Positions 11,200-22,112 of a stretch of DNA of 64,000 nt are shown here, in pieces. A program made the translations under genes and the position numbers. The notes under the pieces were generated by a model that was not told where the DNA came from, ran no database searches, and saw nothing but the letters and a program-made list of their open reading frames with translations. The stretch is from Kosakonia oryzae. Its GTDB lineage: Bacteria; Pseudomonadota; Gammaproteobacteria; Enterobacterales; Enterobacteriaceae. The stretch is taken from NCBI RefSeq assembly GCF_001658025.2, contig NZ_CP014007.2, forward strand, positions 1,798,001 to 1,862,000. The letters run 5' to 3'. Position 1 is the stretch's first letter, and every line of letters starts with the position of its first letter.

Positions 11200-12948
11200 C
11201 TATTTTATCGCCACGTCAGCGTGATTATCTGTCGTTAATTCCTCTTGCCAGAATTTACGCTTAGTGGTTTTTCCGATACCGGGGTTCATGCTGTTTGTCG
11301 GATCATTTTCCCGATAAAACTGTTTTAGCGTTTCTGCGGCTTCATACAGGTGACCCACGTTATGTTCGGCAGGGTATTGCGCGCCGCGCTGGCGCAGCAG
11401 TTCAAGCATTTGCTCTTTCAGCGCATGGGCGTCGACGCCTTTTTTGACGATGTAATCCTGGTGGAAAACGTGGCACATAAAGTGGCCGTAGTAGAGTTTG
11501 TGCACCAGTTGATTGTCGATTTCCGGCGGCAGATGCTCAAACCATTCGGTGTCGTTGCGCCTTAGGGCGATGTCGAGCGCCAGAATATCTTCCACTTCGT
11601 CGGCATGTACCGCCTGATAGCGGATCGCCGCACCGGCGGCGGCAAAACGGTGCAAAAAGGCTTTGCTCCCTTCCTCCGGCGTACAGACGAAAAAGCCGCC
11701 TTCGGCGCTGGCAAAATAGTCCGTCAGCCAGTTTTGCGCTTCCGCAATGCCGTCGCCGGACATCTTCAACAGCAGATGATGCTCGTACTTATCGCGCCAC
11801 GTTTTCATCCGCGGCGGCAGATGTGACGGGAAAACGGCGCTGATTTTTTGCAGTGAACGGTCAATAAAGTGCGGCTTGAACAGCGGCGCTTTATCCAGCA
11901 GCGCTTCGGTGCGTCCCTTCAGAGTAAAGAACAGCGGCATTTTGTCGGTGCCGAGTTTGTCGATCATCAGGAACGTGTCTTTACCGTAGCGTTCAGCAAT
12001 GTCGTAAATATCGCGGTGCATATATTCGCCTGCCACCGGCAGGTGGGCGAAGTTCGCCAGAATATGGCGACGGATCTCCGTTAATACAGCGGTCTGGTTG
12101 GTGCCGATATAGAACACCTGCTGCTGTTTTTCTGCCGGGAAAGTATCCAGACGCACCGCAAAAACCGCGAGTTTGCCCGCACAGCCGGAGGATTCAAACA
12201 GCCGATCCGGATCGGCGTTGTAGCGCGCCGGGGTATTGGCTTCGACATCACGCACGCGGGTGATGTAATCATGATCGTGGCCGTGACGCTGATCGTGGCG
12301 CACGTTATCCGCTTTGATGCGTTCGTCATCCAGCGCGCTGAGGATTTGCTCCGGCGTTTCCCCCAAATCAATGCCCAGATGGTTAACCAACTGCAATTTG
12401 CCCTGCTCGTCGATACGGGCGAACAGCGACATCTCGGTATAGGCCGGGCCGCGCTGCACCAGTGAACCACCGGAGTTATTGCAGATCCCGCCAATCACCG
12501 AGGCGCCAATGCAGGAGGAGCCAATCACCGAGTGCGGCTCGCGGCCCAGCGGTTTAAGGGCTTTTTCCAGCGAGTAGAGCGTGGTGCCAGGATACGCCAG
12601 CACCTGCTCGCCGTTATCCAGCAGGTGCAGCTTATCAAGCCGCAGGGTGCTGATAATCACAATATCGCGGTCATAATCATTACCGCTGGGCGTTGACCCT
12701 TCGGTCAGGCCGGTATTCGCCGCCTGCATCAGGATGATTTTGTCGGCGCTGACGCAGGCATGCAGCACGCGCCACAGCTCCACTAACGTTCCGGGAAACA
12801 CCACCGCCAGCGCATCGCCGTGGCCGGAGCGAAAGCCTTTACGGTAGCGGGCGGTTTTGGCGGGATCGGTCAACAGGTGAGAGGCGCCGACCAGCCGTTT
12901 CAGTTCGTGTAAAAAAGTGCGGTTCTCGTTTGAAGTTGCGAATGACAT
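11200..12948 (-). CDS. dld: quinone-dependent D-lactate dehydrogenase
   Basis: 582 residues (E. coli Dld 571). N-terminal FAD-binding PCMH domain (about 40-210; TGLTEGSTPSG and SVIGSSCIGASVIGG stretches), then the Dld-specific membrane-binding domain with basic patches and the C-terminal cap. It oxidises D-lactate to pyruvate at the inner face of the inner membrane and feeds electrons to ubiquinone. The ATG at 12948 has AAGGAG 7 bp upstream; the frame is open to 13053 without a ribosome site. Divergent from bglX (188 bp between starts), as in E. coli. Confidence 0.95.
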   Translation of the reverse strand: MSFATSNENRTFLHELKRLVGASHLLTDPAKTARYRKGFRSGHGDALAVVFPGTLVELWRVLHACVSADKIILMQAANTGLTEGSTPSGNDYDRDIVIISTLRLDKLHLLDNGEQVLAYPGTTLYSLEKALKPLGREPHSVIGSSCIGASVIGGICNNSGGSLVQRGPAYTEMSLFARIDEQGKLQLVNHLGIDLGETPEQILSALDDERIKADNVRHDQRHGHDHDYITRVRDVEANTPARYNADPDRLFESSGCAGKLAVFAVRLDTFPAEKQQQVFYIGTNQTAVLTEIRRHILANFAHLPVAGEYMHRDIYDIAERYGKDTFLMIDKLGTDKMPLFFTLKGRTEALLDKAPLFKPHFIDRSLQKISAVFPSHLPPRMKTWRDKYEHHLLLKMSGDGIAEAQNWLTDYFASAEGGFFVCTPEEGSKAFLHRFAAAGAAIRYQAVHADEVEDILALDIALRRNDTEWFEHLPPEIDNQLVHKLYYGHFMCHVFHQDYIVKKGVDAHALKEQMLELLRQRGAQYPAEHNVGHLYEAAETLKQFYRENDPTNSMNPGIGKTTKRKFWQEELTTDNHADVAIK

Positions 12949-13136
12949 ATTCCACTCCTTGTGGTGAGTCAGCATTTTTGTGCCTGTAATAGTAGTCCTG
13001 CTAAACCTGACGGGGGAGTGAATTCGCAGAAAAATCAGAGCCCAACTCTGCAAGACATGCCAGGATTATGGCACACTGCGTTTTTTTCGCGGTCCGTTCC
13101 GCGGTTATGGGTGAAATACAAGAGAGTAAATACGAC

Positions 13137-15434
13137 ATGAAATGGCTATGTTCTGTAGGTGTCGCTGTGAGCCTCGCGCTGCAACCCGCGCTGGCTGAGG
13201 AGTTGATTGGCAACCATCCGCTGACGCCTGAAGCAAGGGATGCATTTGTCACTGAGTTGCTCAAAAAGATGACGGTCGATGAAAAAATTGGCCAGTTGCG
13301 TCTTATTAGTGTTGGCCCGGATAACCCGAAGGAAGCTATCCGCGAGATGATCAAAAAGAGCCAGGTAGGGGCAATTTTTAACACCGTTACCCGCCCGGAT
13401 ATCCGCGCGATGCAGGATCAGGCGATGCAGCTTAGCCGCCTGAAAATTCCTCTCTTTTTCGCCTACGATGTGGTTCATGGCCAGCGTACTGTTTTCCCGA
13501 TTAGCCTTGGCCTGGCCTCCAGTTTTAACCTTGACGCGGTGCGCACTGTAGGGCGCATTTCCGCTTATGAAGCCGCCGATGACGGCCTGAATATGACCTG
13601 GGCACCCATGGTGGATGTTTCCCGCGATCCGCGCTGGGGCCGTGTGTCGGAAGGGTTTGGCGAAGACACCTTCCTGACCTCTGAAATGGGGCGCACGATG
13701 GTCGAAGCGATGCAGGGCAAAAGCCCGGCGGATCGCTACTCAGTGATGACCAGCGTTAAACACTTTGCCGCGTATGGCGCAGTGGAAGGCGGTAAAGAGT
13801 ACAACACCGTCGATATGAGCCCGCAGCGTCTGTTTAACGACTATATGCCGCCATATAAAGCGGCGCTCGATGCTGGCAGTGGCGGCGTGATGGTGGCGCT
13901 TAACTCGCTGAACGGTACGCCTGCTTCTTCGGATTCCTGGTTGTTAAAAGATCTGCTACGCGATCAGTGGCACTTCAAAGGCATCACCATTTCCGATCAC
14001 GGCGCGATCAAGGAGCTTATCAAGCATGGCACGGCCGCCGATCCGGAAGATGCGGTGCGTGTGGCGCTGAAGTCCGGCATCAACATGAGCATGAGCGACG
14101 AGTACTACAGCAAGTATCTGCCGGGGCTGGTGAAATCCGGCAAGGTGACGATGGAGGAGCTGGACGATGCCACGCGTCATGTGCTGAATGTGAAGTACGA
14201 CATGGGGTTGTTTAACGATCCGTACAGCCATCTCGGCCCGAAAGAGAGCGATCCGCAAGATACCAATGCGGAAAGCCGTCTGCATCGCAAAGAAGCGCGT
14301 GAAGTGGCGCGCGAAAGTATGGTGCTGCTGAAAAACCGCCTTGAGACGCTGCCGCTGAAAAAAACCGACACCGTGGCGGTGGTTGGGCCGCTGGCCGACA
14401 GCAAGCGCGACTCAATGGGAAGCTGGTCTGCGGCGGGTGTGGCCGATCAGTCCGTTACCGTGCTGACCGGCATCCGCAATGCGCTGGCCGGCAAAGGCAA
14501 CGTGCTGTACGCCAAAGGGGCGAATATCACCAACGACAAAGACATCGTCAATTTCCTCAATCTGTATGAACCGGCGGTGGTGGTGGATCCGCGTTCGCCG
14601 AAAGAGATGATTGATGAAGCGGTAGCGGCGGCGAAGAAAGCCGACGTGGTGGTTGCTGTGGTGGGTGAAGCGCAGGGGATGGCGCACGAAGCGTCCAGCC
14701 GTACTGACATCACTATTCCGCAAAGCCAGCGCGATCTGATTGCCGCGCTGAAAGCGACCGGTAAACCGCTGGTGCTGGTGTTGATGAATGGTCGCCCGCT
14801 GGCGCTGGTGAAAGAGGATCAGCAGGCTGATGCGATCCTCGAAACCTGGTTCGCCGGGACGGAAGGCGGTAACGCCATCGCCGATATTCTGTTTGGCGAT
14901 TACAACCCGTCCGGCAAGTTGCCGATGTCCTTCCCGCGCTCGGTGGGGCAGATCCCGGTTTACTACAGCCACTTGAATACCGGCCGTCCGTACAATGCCA
15001 ACAAGCCGAACAAATACACTTCCCGTTACTTTGATGAAGCGAACGGGCCGCTCTATCCGTTTGGTTACGGCCTTAGCTACACCACTTTCAAAGTCTCTGA
15101 GGTGAAAATGTCCGCGCCATCGATGACGAGCACTGGCAAAGTGACCGCCAGCGTGGAGGTGACCAATACCGGTAAGCGCGCGGGTGAAACGGTGATCCAG
15201 ATGTATTTGCAGGATGTCACCGCGTCGATGAGCCGTCCGGTGAAACAACTGCGCGGCTTTGACAAGGTGAACCTGCAACCGGGCGAAACCAAAACCGTCA
15301 GCTTCCCGATCGATGTGAATGCGCTGAAATTCTGGAACCAGCAGATGAAATATGCTGCGGAGCCGGGCAAATTCAATGTCTTTATCGGCGTCGATTCAGC
15401 ACGCGTCAATCAGGGCGAGTTCGAACTGCGCTAA
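13137..15434 (+). CDS. bglX: periplasmic beta-glucosidase (GH3)
   Basis: 765 residues, exactly the E. coli BglX length. Signal peptide MKWLCSVGVAVSLALQPALA. GH3 N-terminal barrel with nucleophile D287 in ITISDHGA, the KHFAAYG motif, a C-terminal sandwich domain (DITIPQSQRDLI region) and a fibronectin-III-like domain at the end. It hydrolyses beta-glucosides and short beta-glucans in the periplasm. The frame is open from 13068, but the ATG at 13137 gives the signal peptide and follows AGAGAG. Single gene with its own terminator. Confidence 0.95.
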   Translation: MKWLCSVGVAVSLALQPALAEELIGNHPLTPEARDAFVTELLKKMTVDEKIGQLRLISVGPDNPKEAIREMIKKSQVGAIFNTVTRPDIRAMQDQAMQLSRLKIPLFFAYDVVHGQRTVFPISLGLASSFNLDAVRTVGRISAYEAADDGLNMTWAPMVDVSRDPRWGRVSEGFGEDTFLTSEMGRTMVEAMQGKSPADRYSVMTSVKHFAAYGAVEGGKEYNTVDMSPQRLFNDYMPPYKAALDAGSGGVMVALNSLNGTPASSDSWLLKDLLRDQWHFKGITISDHGAIKELIKHGTAADPEDAVRVALKSGINMSMSDEYYSKYLPGLVKSGKVTMEELDDATRHVLNVKYDMGLFNDPYSHLGPKESDPQDTNAESRLHRKEAREVARESMVLLKNRLETLPLKKTDTVAVVGPLADSKRDSMGSWSAAGVADQSVTVLTGIRNALAGKGNVLYAKGANITNDKDIVNFLNLYEPAVVVDPRSPKEMIDEAVAAAKKADVVVAVVGEAQGMAHEASSRTDITIPQSQRDLIAALKATGKPLVLVLMNGRPLALVKEDQQADAILETWFAGTEGGNAIADILFGDYNPSGKLPMSFPRSVGQIPVYYSHLNTGRPYNANKPNKYTSRYFDEANGPLYPFGYGLSYTTFKVSEVKMSAPSMTSTGKVTASVEVTNTGKRAGETVIQMYLQDVTASMSRPVKQLRGFDKVNLQPGETKTVSFPIDVNALKFWNQQMKYAAEPGKFNVFIGVDSARVNQGEFELR

Positions 15435-15441
15435 TCCCTCC

Positions 15442-15468
15442 CAGGCCGGGCAACCGGCCTGATTTTTT
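15442..15468 (+). terminator. terminator of bglX
   Basis: CAGGCCGG-GCAA-CCGGCCTG hairpin followed by A and six T, 7 bp after the bglX stop codon. Confidence 0.93.
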
Positions 15469-15528
15469 CTGCTATACCTTATTCCTTTATCGTTTAGGGC
15501 TTTCACGCGACAAAGCCGCTATTTTTCG

Positions 15529-15537
15529 GCTACGCTT
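15529..15537 (+). promoter_or_regulatory. sigma-S type -10 element of osmF
   Basis: GCTACGCTT fits the extended sigma-S -10 consensus KCTAYRCTT at every position and lies 47 bp before the osmF start codon. The E. coli osmF-yehYXW operon is known to depend on RpoS; the site here is inferred by pattern. A second, weaker candidate, GCTATACCTT, begins at 15470. Confidence 0.5.
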
Positions 15538-15583
15538 TTTTCTCAACCTGCTGAAAAAGGCGGTAAAAAATGAGGGAAGTACA

Positions 15584-16501
15584 ATGACAATCACCCATAA
15601 GATTGCGTGCTCACTGCTGCTGGTAGCGGCTGCGAGCCTGCCGTTGCAGGCAGCGGAACCGGTAAAAGTGGGATCCAAAATTGATACCGAAGGGGCGCTG
15701 CTGGGCAATATCATCTTGCAGGTTCTGGAAAGCCATGGCGTAAAAACAGTCAATAAAGTGCAGCTTGGTACCACACCGGTGGTGCGCGGAGCGATTACTT
15801 CCGGCGAGCTGGATATCTACCCCGAATACACCGGCAACGGCGCATTTTTCTTTAAAGATGAAAGCGACCCCGCATGGAAAAACGCGCAGCAGGGCTACGA
15901 GAAAGTGAAAAAACTCGATGCCGAACAGAATAAGCTGGTCTGGCTGACGCCCGCTCCGGCGAATAACACGTGGACGATTGCCGTGCGTCAGGATCTGGCG
16001 CAGAAAAATAAGCTCACATCCTTAGCCGATCTGAGCCGTTATCTGAAAGAGGGCGGTGAATTCAAACTGGCGGCATCGGCGGAGTTTATCGAACGCACCG
16101 ATGCGTTACCGGCCTTTGAGAAAGCGTACGACTTTACCCTGAAACAGGATCAACTGCTGTCGCTGGCTGGCGGCGATACGGCGGTGACCATTAAAGCTGC
16201 CGCGCAGCAAACTTCCGGCGTGAATGCGGCGATGGCCTACGGCACAGATGGCCCGGTTGCGGCGTTGGGGCTGCAAACGCTGAGCGATCCGAAAGGTGTG
16301 CAACCCATCTATGCGCCCACGCCGGTAGTGCGTGAAGCGGTATTAAAAGCGTATCCGCAACTGGATGCGTGGCTGAAACCGGTTTTCTCCAGCCTGGATG
16401 AAAAAACGCTGCAAAAACTGAACGCCAGCATTGCCGTTGAAGGGCTGGATGCGAAAAAAGTGGCAGCCGACTACTTGAAAGAAAAAGGGCTGGTGAAATA
16501 A
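15584..16501 (+). CDS. osmF: osmoprotectant-type ABC transporter binding protein
   Basis: 305 residues. Signal peptide [23 protein letters not shown], then an OpuAC/ProX-like glycine-betaine-binding fold ([20 protein letters not shown] at about 26-45; [16 protein letters not shown] with the ligand-site Tyr and Thr). Periplasmic receptor for the YehYXW membrane complex; the E. coli system binds glycine betaine only weakly, so the natural ligand is uncertain. GAGGGA precedes the ATG. First gene of a four-gene operon, with yehY 8 bp downstream, and probably sigma-S dependent. Confidence 0.93.
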   Translation: MTITHKIACSLLLVAAASLPLQAAEPVKVGSKIDTEGALLGNIILQVLESHGVKTVNKVQLGTTPVVRGAITSGELDIYPEYTGNGAFFFKDESDPAWKNAQQGYEKVKKLDAEQNKLVWLTPAPANNTWTIAVRQDLAQKNKLTSLADLSRYLKEGGEFKLAASAEFIERTDALPAFEKAYDFTLKQDQLLSLAGGDTAVTIKAAAQQTSGVNAAMAYGTDGPVAALGLQTLSDPKGVQPIYAPTPVVREAVLKAYPQLDAWLKPVFSSLDEKTLQKLNASIAVEGLDAKKVAADYLKEKGLVK

Positions 16502-16509
16502 GCGCTGTT

Positions 16510-17664
16510 ATGGAGGATTCGCGACGTTGCCATAATCGTGTGCTGCTGCTGTTAATGGTCGTCGGGCTGCTGGCAGCCTGGCTACCGTTTGTTAACTATG
16601 CGCCAAACCGGCTGGTATCGGGCGAAAGCCGCGCGTTGTGGCAGCTATTTCCGGCATTCTGGCTGCTGGCGCCCTGTCTGCTGCTGATACTCAGCTTTGT
16701 GCCAGGGCGCGGGGCGCAAATCGGTACGTTGCTGCTGGCCGAGGCGCTGTTCTGCCTGTTGGTATGGAGCGCGGGCAGGGCGGCGACGGAGCTGGCGCAA
16801 TCGGGCAGCGCGCTGGCGCGAACCTCGCCAGGAAGCGGGCTGTGGTTATGGCTGGCTTTGACGCTGCTGGCCTGTAGCGACGCCATTCGTCGCTTTGCCA
16901 GCCATCCAGTCTGGCGCTGGCTGCTCAATGCGCAAATCTGGTGTCTGCCGTTGTTCTTACTGCTCAGCGGCGAGCTGGACGATCTCTCGTTACTGCATGA
17001 ATACAGCAACCGCCAGGAGGTGTTCAATGATGCGCTGGCGCAGCATCTGACGCTACTCTTCGGTACGCTTATTCCCGCGCTGGTGGTGGGGTTTGCCATT
17101 GGTTTATGGTGCTACCGTCATCCGACACGCCAGGGGCCGGTTTTCACGGTGCTCAATATCATCCAGACCATTCCTTCTGTTGGGCTGTTCGGCCTGCTGA
17201 TTGCGCCGCTGGCCGGGCTGGTGCTGCACTTCCCGGTTCTGAGCCGTTTCGGCATTGCCGGAACCGGTATGACGCCCGCGCTGATCGCCCTTATTTTGTA
17301 TGCCTTGTTACCGCTGGTGCGCGGCGTGGTCGCCGGGCTTAACCAGGTGCCGCAGGAGGTGCTGGAGAGCGCCGAGGCGATGGGCATGAGCGCGCGCCAG
17401 CGTTTCTGGCAGGTACGCATTCCGCTGGCGCTGCCGCTGCTGCTACGCAGTTTGCGCGTTGTGGCGGTGCAGACGGTCGGCATGGCGGTGATCGCGGCGC
17501 TGATCGGCGCGGGAGGCTTCGGTTCGCTGGTCTTCCAGGGGCTATTGAGCAGCGCACTGGATTTAGTGCTGCTTGGCGTGATCCCGGTGATTGCGCTGGC
17601 CGTCGTGGTGGATGCGCTGTTTGGCTTAAGCCTCGCGCTGCTGAAGGTAAAACAACATGATTGA
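16510..17664 (+). CDS. yehY: ABC transporter permease YehY
   Basis: 384 residues (E. coli 385). An N-terminal half with several transmembrane helices (about 12-30, 47-63, 72-90, 110-125, 137-153) is followed by a BPD_transp_1 permease domain (about 175-380) with the EAA-type loop [30 protein letters not shown] is conserved with E. coli YehY. It forms, with YehW, the membrane channel of the OsmF importer. No strong Shine-Dalgarno is visible 8 bp after osmF, which suggests coupled translation. Its 3' end overlaps yehX by 8 bp. Confidence 0.93.
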   Translation: MEDSRRCHNRVLLLLMVVGLLAAWLPFVNYAPNRLVSGESRALWQLFPAFWLLAPCLLLILSFVPGRGAQIGTLLLAEALFCLLVWSAGRAATELAQSGSALARTSPGSGLWLWLALTLLACSDAIRRFASHPVWRWLLNAQIWCLPLFLLLSGELDDLSLLHEYSNRQEVFNDALAQHLTLLFGTLIPALVVGFAIGLWCYRHPTRQGPVFTVLNIIQTIPSVGLFGLLIAPLAGLVLHFPVLSRFGIAGTGMTPALIALILYALLPLVRGVVAGLNQVPQEVLESAEAMGMSARQRFWQVRIPLALPLLLRSLRVVAVQTVGMAVIAALIGAGGFGSLVFQGLLSSALDLVLLGVIPVIALAVVVDALFGLSLALLKVKQHD

Positions 17665-18604
17665 ATTTAAAAATGTCAGCAAAACCTTTGCCGGACAGCA
17701 GGCTGTCAGCCATCTCGATCTGCATGTCAAAACGGGCGCTTTTTCGGTACTGATTGGTACATCCGGTTCCGGGAAATCGACCACGCTGAAGATGATCAAC
17801 CGGCTGATCGAGCATGATGAAGGCGCGATTTATTTTGCCGGTGAGGATATTCGCCAGCTTCCGGTGCTGGAGCTGCGCCGCCGCATGGGGTATGCCATCC
17901 AGTCGATTGGGCTGTTCCCGCACTGGACGGTGGCGCAGAACATCGCCACCGTGCTGCAACTGCAAAAGTGGTCGCGCAGCCAGCGCGACGCACGGGTGGA
18001 TGAACTGATGGCGCTGCTGGGGCTGGATGTTTCCCTGCGCGACCGTTTCCCGCATCAGCTTTCCGGCGGGCAACAGCAGCGGGTCGGTGTGGCTCGGGCG
18101 CTGGCGGCCGATCCGGAAGTGCTGTTGATGGATGAACCTTTCGGGGCGCTGGATCCGGTCACCCGCGCGGCATTACAGCAGGAGATGGTGCGCATTCACC
18201 GTCTGCTTGGGCGCACCATTGTACTGGTGACGCACGATATCGATGAGGCGCTACAACTGGCGGATCACCTGGTGTTGATGGATAAGGGCAAAGTGGTGCA
18301 GCAGGGGACGCCGCTGGCGCTGCTGACCGCGCCGCACAACGATTTTGTTCGTGAATTTTTTGGTCGTAGTGAGCTGGGCGTGCGCCTGCTGTCGCTGCGC
18401 CAGGTGAAAGGCTATCTGCGCCGTGAACCCGCTTACGAGGGGGAACCGCTGCGGGCAGAGATGACGCTGCGCGAAGCATTGTCGGCGTTTGTCGCCCAGC
18501 AGTGCGAGATCCTGCCGGTGCATGATGCCAGCGGCCAGCCCTGCGGCAGCCTGCATTTCCGTGATTTATTGCGCGTGGAGGCCAGCGGTGAGACTTCTGC
18601 GTGA
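17657..18604 (+). CDS. yehX: ABC transporter ATP-binding protein YehX
   Basis: 315 residues. Walker [10 protein letters not shown] (34-42), Q-loop in GYAIQSIG, signature [15 protein letters not shown], Walker [10 protein letters not shown] and H-loop LVTHDIDEA. This is the OpuCA/ProV-type ATPase of the osmoprotectant family; the last 60 residues resemble a single shortened CBS-like regulatory segment ([22 protein letters not shown]). The start ATG lies within the yehY stop region (ATGATTGA), and its 3' end overlaps yehW, so YehY, YehX and YehW are translationally linked. Confidence 0.94.
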   Translation: MIEFKNVSKTFAGQQAVSHLDLHVKTGAFSVLIGTSGSGKSTTLKMINRLIEHDEGAIYFAGEDIRQLPVLELRRRMGYAIQSIGLFPHWTVAQNIATVLQLQKWSRSQRDARVDELMALLGLDVSLRDRFPHQLSGGQQQRVGVARALAADPEVLLMDEPFGALDPVTRAALQQEMVRIHRLLGRTIVLVTHDIDEALQLADHLVLMDKGKVVQQGTPLALLTAPHNDFVREFFGRSELGVRLLSLRQVKGYLRREPAYEGEPLRAEMTLREALSAFVAQQCEILPVHDASGQPCGSLHFRDLLRVEASGETSA

Positions 18605-19325
18605 CCCCCTGTTATGGTTGATCGCGCTGTTTGTGGCGCTCTTGCTGTGGCTGCCACACTGCGCCGCGTTGTTCAGCGCACTGTTTCCGCAACTGCCGCG
18701 TCCGGTCTACCTGCAGGAGAGTTTTGTGTCGCTGGCCGCAGCGCATTTTGCGCTGGTGGGGATTTCCAGCGCGATTGCTATTGTGCTGGGCGTGGGAGGC
18801 GGCATTGCGGTGACCCGCCCGGCCGGGCGCGAGTTTCGCCCGCTGGCGGAAACCATCGCTGCCGTCGGGCAAACTTTTCCGCCGGTGGCGGTGCTGGCGA
18901 TTGCCGTGCCGGTCATGGGGTTTGGTAACGAGCCGGCGGTGATTGCGCTGGTATTGTACGGCATTTTGCCGGTTTTACAGGGCACGCTGGCCGGGATCGC
19001 CGCCGTGCCAGAGAGCGTACAAAGCGTGGCGCAGGGCATGGGAATGAGCGCGTGGCAGCGGCTGGTGAAAGTGGAGCTGCCGCTGGCGGCACCGGTGATC
19101 ATTGCCGGTGTGCGCACCTCGGTGATCATCAATATCGGCACGGCGGCGATCGCCTCAACGGTGGGCGCGAGCACGCTTGGTACGCCGATCATCATCGGGC
19201 TGAGCGGTTTTAATACGGCTTATGTTATTCAGGGGGCGATTCTGGTGGCGCTGGCCGCGATTATTGTCGACCAGGCATTTGAGCGGTTGACGCGCTGGCT
19301 TAGCCAGCACCGCCACGCACAATAA
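18588..19325 (+). CDS. yehW: ABC transporter permease YehW
   Basis: 245 residues from a GTG at 18588 that lies inside the yehX 3' end, giving [16 protein letters not shown]. coli YehW is 243. An ATG further upstream is in frame but would add a segment overlapping yehX that matches nothing. BPD_transp_1 permease with about six transmembrane helices and the loop [23 protein letters not shown]. Second permease of the OsmF-YehYXW system and last gene of the operon; its 3' end overlaps the opposite-strand yohO by 26 bp. Confidence 0.92.
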   Translation: MRLLRDPLLWLIALFVALLLWLPHCAALFSALFPQLPRPVYLQESFVSLAAAHFALVGISSAIAIVLGVGGGIAVTRPAGREFRPLAETIAAVGQTFPPVAVLAIAVPVMGFGNEPAVIALVLYGILPVLQGTLAGIAAVPESVQSVAQGMGMSAWQRLVKVELPLAAPVIIAGVRTSVIINIGTAAIASTVGASTLGTPIIIGLSGFNTAYVIQGAILVALAAIIVDQAFERLTRWLSQHRHAQ

Positions 19326-19413
19326 ACGAGTAACCTGCAAGCATCACGCCGCTGATGCCGCCGATGGCCATCAGCAGAAAAACGGCGATGACGATAATTT
19401 TACCAGCCTTCAT
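19300..19413 (-). CDS. yohO: small membrane protein YohO
   Basis: 37 codons ([20 protein letters not shown]... ending [13 protein letters not shown]): one transmembrane helix with a GG..G pattern, clearly the homologue of E. coli YohO (35 residues), in the same place between yehW and mlrA. A purine-rich AAAAGGAACG sits before the ATG. Function unknown. The last 26 bp are antisense to the end of yehW. Confidence 0.87.
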   Translation of the reverse strand: MKAGKIIVIAVFLLMAIGGISGVMLAGYSFIVRGGAG

Positions 19414-19471
19414 ATGTCGTTCCTTTTGTTAAGACAAGTAGTATAAAGGGAGCCGGGTTGTTGATAAAACA

Positions 19472-20203
19472 TTAAATACCGAGAAGCGCAATGCGGTGGC
19501 CGTTTTCCTGCCATGTCAGCAACTGATGCAGTTGCGCTGTTGTCGGATTCTCTCCGCACCACACCAGCAGCGTCTGGCCGTCGAACATCTCCGGGCGCAG
19601 ATGGGTTAACGAATGTGCCAGCACATCCACTCGCCAGCCTTGCTGGCATGCTATCCAGCCTTCCAGCCATAAACGGGGAGTGTCGTGAATATTCCAGCCG
19701 ATCACCAGCGCGTCCTGGCCGCTCTTTTTGCGCGCCAGCGCCAGAGAGGCGGAAATATGGGTAATCAATATTCCATCGAGCAGGCTGAGCATCGCTTGCA
19801 GGGCGGGCTGCGGGCTCTGCAGACGATGGCGTAAGGGCATGATCAGATTGCTGGTCAGTGTGCTGGCCGGGTAGTCGCGTTCGTGCTCTTTAATCCACTG
19901 GTGCAACTGCTGCTGATTGCCCTGTTGCAGATAGCGCAGCGCGGCCTCTTGCTGCTCACGCCAGCCGTCGCGAACCTCGTCAGGTTCGCTGGAAAGCAGG
20001 GTTTGCACTTTGCTGACCTGAACGCCATTACTGATCCAGCTTTTGATTTCCCGAATGCGATCGATGTCCGCTTCGGTAAAGAGTCGGTGGCCGCCATCCG
20101 TGCGTTGGGGTTTCAATAACCCGTAACGTCGCTGCCAGGCTCGCAGCGTGACGGGATTGACATCGCATAACAACGCCACTTCACCAATTGTGTAAAGCGC
20201 CAT
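19472..20203 (-). CDS. mlrA: MerR-like regulator MlrA
   Basis: 243 residues, exactly the E. coli length. N-terminal MerR helix-turn-helix (MALYTIGEVALLCDVNPVTL...RYGLLKPQRTDGGHRLFTEAD, residues 1-48), a linker, and a C-terminal domain of the B12-binding/CarH-like class that lacks obvious cobalamin ligands. In E. coli and Salmonella it activates csgD, and so curli and matrix formation. AAGGTGA precedes the ATG. It is divergent from btsS (220 bp between starts). Confidence 0.94.
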   Translation of the reverse strand: MALYTIGEVALLCDVNPVTLRAWQRRYGLLKPQRTDGGHRLFTEADIDRIREIKSWISNGVQVSKVQTLLSSEPDEVRDGWREQQEAALRYLQQGNQQQLHQWIKEHERDYPASTLTSNLIMPLRHRLQSPQPALQAMLSLLDGILITHISASLALARKKSGQDALVIGWNIHDTPRLWLEGWIACQQGWRVDVLAHSLTHLRPEMFDGQTLLVWCGENPTTAQLHQLLTWQENGHRIALLGI

Positions 20204-20423
20204 AGTTTCACCTTTGCTTACTGGCTCCCACTTTAACTGTAGCCTCTGGCGGTCGCATGAAGAGGAATTGGCGAAAAATTGCCCGGGCGGCAGGTGAAAG
20301 CTGAATCATCTGGCAAGACTTTGTGATACAGAGCACGATTTAGTGTTTTTTTGCAGCGCTTCAAAGAAACGCACGGCGACTCCATGTATGTTACGCGCTT
20401 TAGTTGATGTGGTATTTGCCGGT

Positions 20424-22112
20424 ATGTACGAATTCAATCTGGTGCTGTTGCTGCTACAACAGATGTGCGTGTTTCTGGTTATCGCCTGGTTGATGAGTAA
20501 AACACGCCTGTTTATCCCGCTGATGCAGGTTACCGTCCGTCTGCCGCACAAATTATTGTGCTACGTCACCTTCTCTATTTTCTGCATTCTTGGCACCTAT
20601 TTCGGGCTGCATATCGAAGACTCCATTGCGAATACCCGGGCGATTGGCGCGGTAATGGGCGGCTTGCTCGGCGGCCCGCTGGTGGGGGGGCTGGTCGGGT
20701 TGACCGGCGGCCTGCACCGCTACTCAATGGGCGGCATGACGGCGCTGAGCTGTATGATCTCCACCATTGTCGAAGGGCTGCTTGGCGGCCTGGTTCACAG
20801 TGCGTTGATTAAGCGCGGGCGTACCGATCGGGTCTTTAGCCCGTTCACTGCCGGGGCAATCACCTGTGTGGCGGAGCTGACGCAGATGCTGATTATTCTG
20901 CTGATTGCCCGGCCGTTCGACAGCGCATTGCACCTGGTGCAGAGCATTGCCGCGCCGATGATGGTCACCAATACCGTCGGCGCCGCGCTGTTTATGCGCA
21001 TCCTGCTGGATAAACGCGCCATGTTCGAGAAGTACACTTCCGCGTTTTCCGCCACCGCGCTGAAAGTGGCCGCCTCCACCGAAGGGATTTTGCGCCAGGG
21101 TTTTAACGAAGAGAACAGCATGAAGGTGGCGCAGGTGCTCTATAAAGAGCTGGAGATTGGCGCGGTGGCTATTACCGATCGCGACAAGCTGCTGGCTTTT
21201 ACCGGCATCGGCGACGATCACCATTTACCGGGACGGCCGATCTCTTCGGTCTGGACGCAACGTGCCATCGAAACCGGTGAAGTGGTATACGCCGACGGCA
21301 ATGAAGTACCGTATCGCTGCTCGTTGCATCCGCAGTGCAAATTAGGTTCGACATTAGTTATTCCGCTACGCGGCGAAAACCAGCGCGTGGTAGGCACCAT
21401 TAAGTTATACGAGGCGAAAAACCGCCTGTTCAGCTCCATCAACCGCACGCTGGGCGAAGGGATCGCACAACTGCTGTCGGCGCAAATTCTTGCCGGGCAG
21501 TACGAACGGCAGAAGGCGCTGCTGACTCAGTCGGAAATTAAACTCCTGCATGCGCAGGTGAATCCGCATTTCCTGTTCAATGCGCTGAATACGTTGAAAG
21601 CGGTGATCCGCCGCGACAGCGACCAGGCCGGGTTGCTGGTGCAATACCTCTCAACTTTCTTTCGCAAAAACTTAAAGCGTCCGTCAGAGATCGTCACGCT
21701 GGCGGATGAAATTGAACATGTGAATGCCTACCTGCAAATCGAAAAAGCGCGCTTTCAGTCGCGGTTGCAGGTGCAGTTACACGTGCCGGAGGCGCTGTCG
21801 CATTTGCAGCTACCGGCATTTACGCTGCAACCGATTGTCGAAAATGCCATCAAGCATGGCACATCGCAGTTGCTCGGCGTCGGCGAAATTTCCATCAACG
21901 CCAGCCAGGACGGGGATCATCTGGTACTGGCGGTTGAAGATAATGCGGGTCTGTATCAACCGAAAAATGATGCCAGCGGGCTGGGGATGAGCCTGGTGGA
22001 TAAGCGGCTGCGCGCCCGCTTCGGTAACGACTGTGGTATCAGCATCGCCTGCGAACCGGATCTGTTTACCCGCATTACCTTAAAACTCCCGCTGGAGGAA
22101 CAGGCATGTTAA
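20424..22112 (+). CDS. btsS: sensor histidine kinase BtsS (pyruvate sensing)
   Basis: 562 residues (E. coli 561). The 5TM-LYT membrane sensor domain occupies about 1-200 ([23 protein letters not shown] region), followed by a GAF-like segment and a LytS-type His_kinase domain with [17 protein letters not shown] and an ATPase N-box IVENAIKHG. Senses extracellular pyruvate with high affinity and phosphorylates BtsR. The frame opens at 20343; ATG 20424 gives the family N-terminus [14 protein letters not shown], though no good Shine-Dalgarno is seen. A weak CRP-like sequence (TGTGA-6-GCACG, 20322-20337) lies upstream. Confidence 0.93.
   Translation: MYEFNLVLLLLQQMCVFLVIAWLMSKTRLFIPLMQVTVRLPHKLLCYVTFSIFCILGTYFGLHIEDSIANTRAIGAVMGGLLGGPLVGGLVGLTGGLHRYSMGGMTALSCMISTIVEGLLGGLVHSALIKRGRTDRVFSPFTAGAITCVAELTQMLIILLIARPFDSALHLVQSIAAPMMVTNTVGAALFMRILLDKRAMFEKYTSAFSATALKVAASTEGILRQGFNEENSMKVAQVLYKELEIGAVAITDRDKLLAFTGIGDDHHLPGRPISSVWTQRAIETGEVVYADGNEVPYRCSLHPQCKLGSTLVIPLRGENQRVVGTIKLYEAKNRLFSSINRTLGEGIAQLLSAQILAGQYERQKALLTQSEIKLLHAQVNPHFLFNALNTLKAVIRRDSDQAGLLVQYLSTFFRKNLKRPSEIVTLADEIEHVNAYLQIEKARFQSRLQVQLHVPEALSHLQLPAFTLQPIVENAIKHGTSQLLGVGEISINASQDGDHLVLAVEDNAGLYQPKNDASGLGMSLVDKRLRARFGNDCGISIACEPDLFTRITLKLPLEEQAC

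Noticed and set aside
14412-15278. 288-codon open frame antisense to bglX
   Set aside because: It lies wholly inside bglX, has no ribosome site, and is a side effect of GC-rich codon bias in the real gene; the same applies to long antisense frames in btsS, pbpG, metG, ganA and mdtC.
20322-20337. CRP-like sequence TGTGA-6-GCACG upstream of btsS
   Set aside because: Right half matches only 3 of 5 and no position relative to a known start can be set; mentioned under btsS, not listed as a site.
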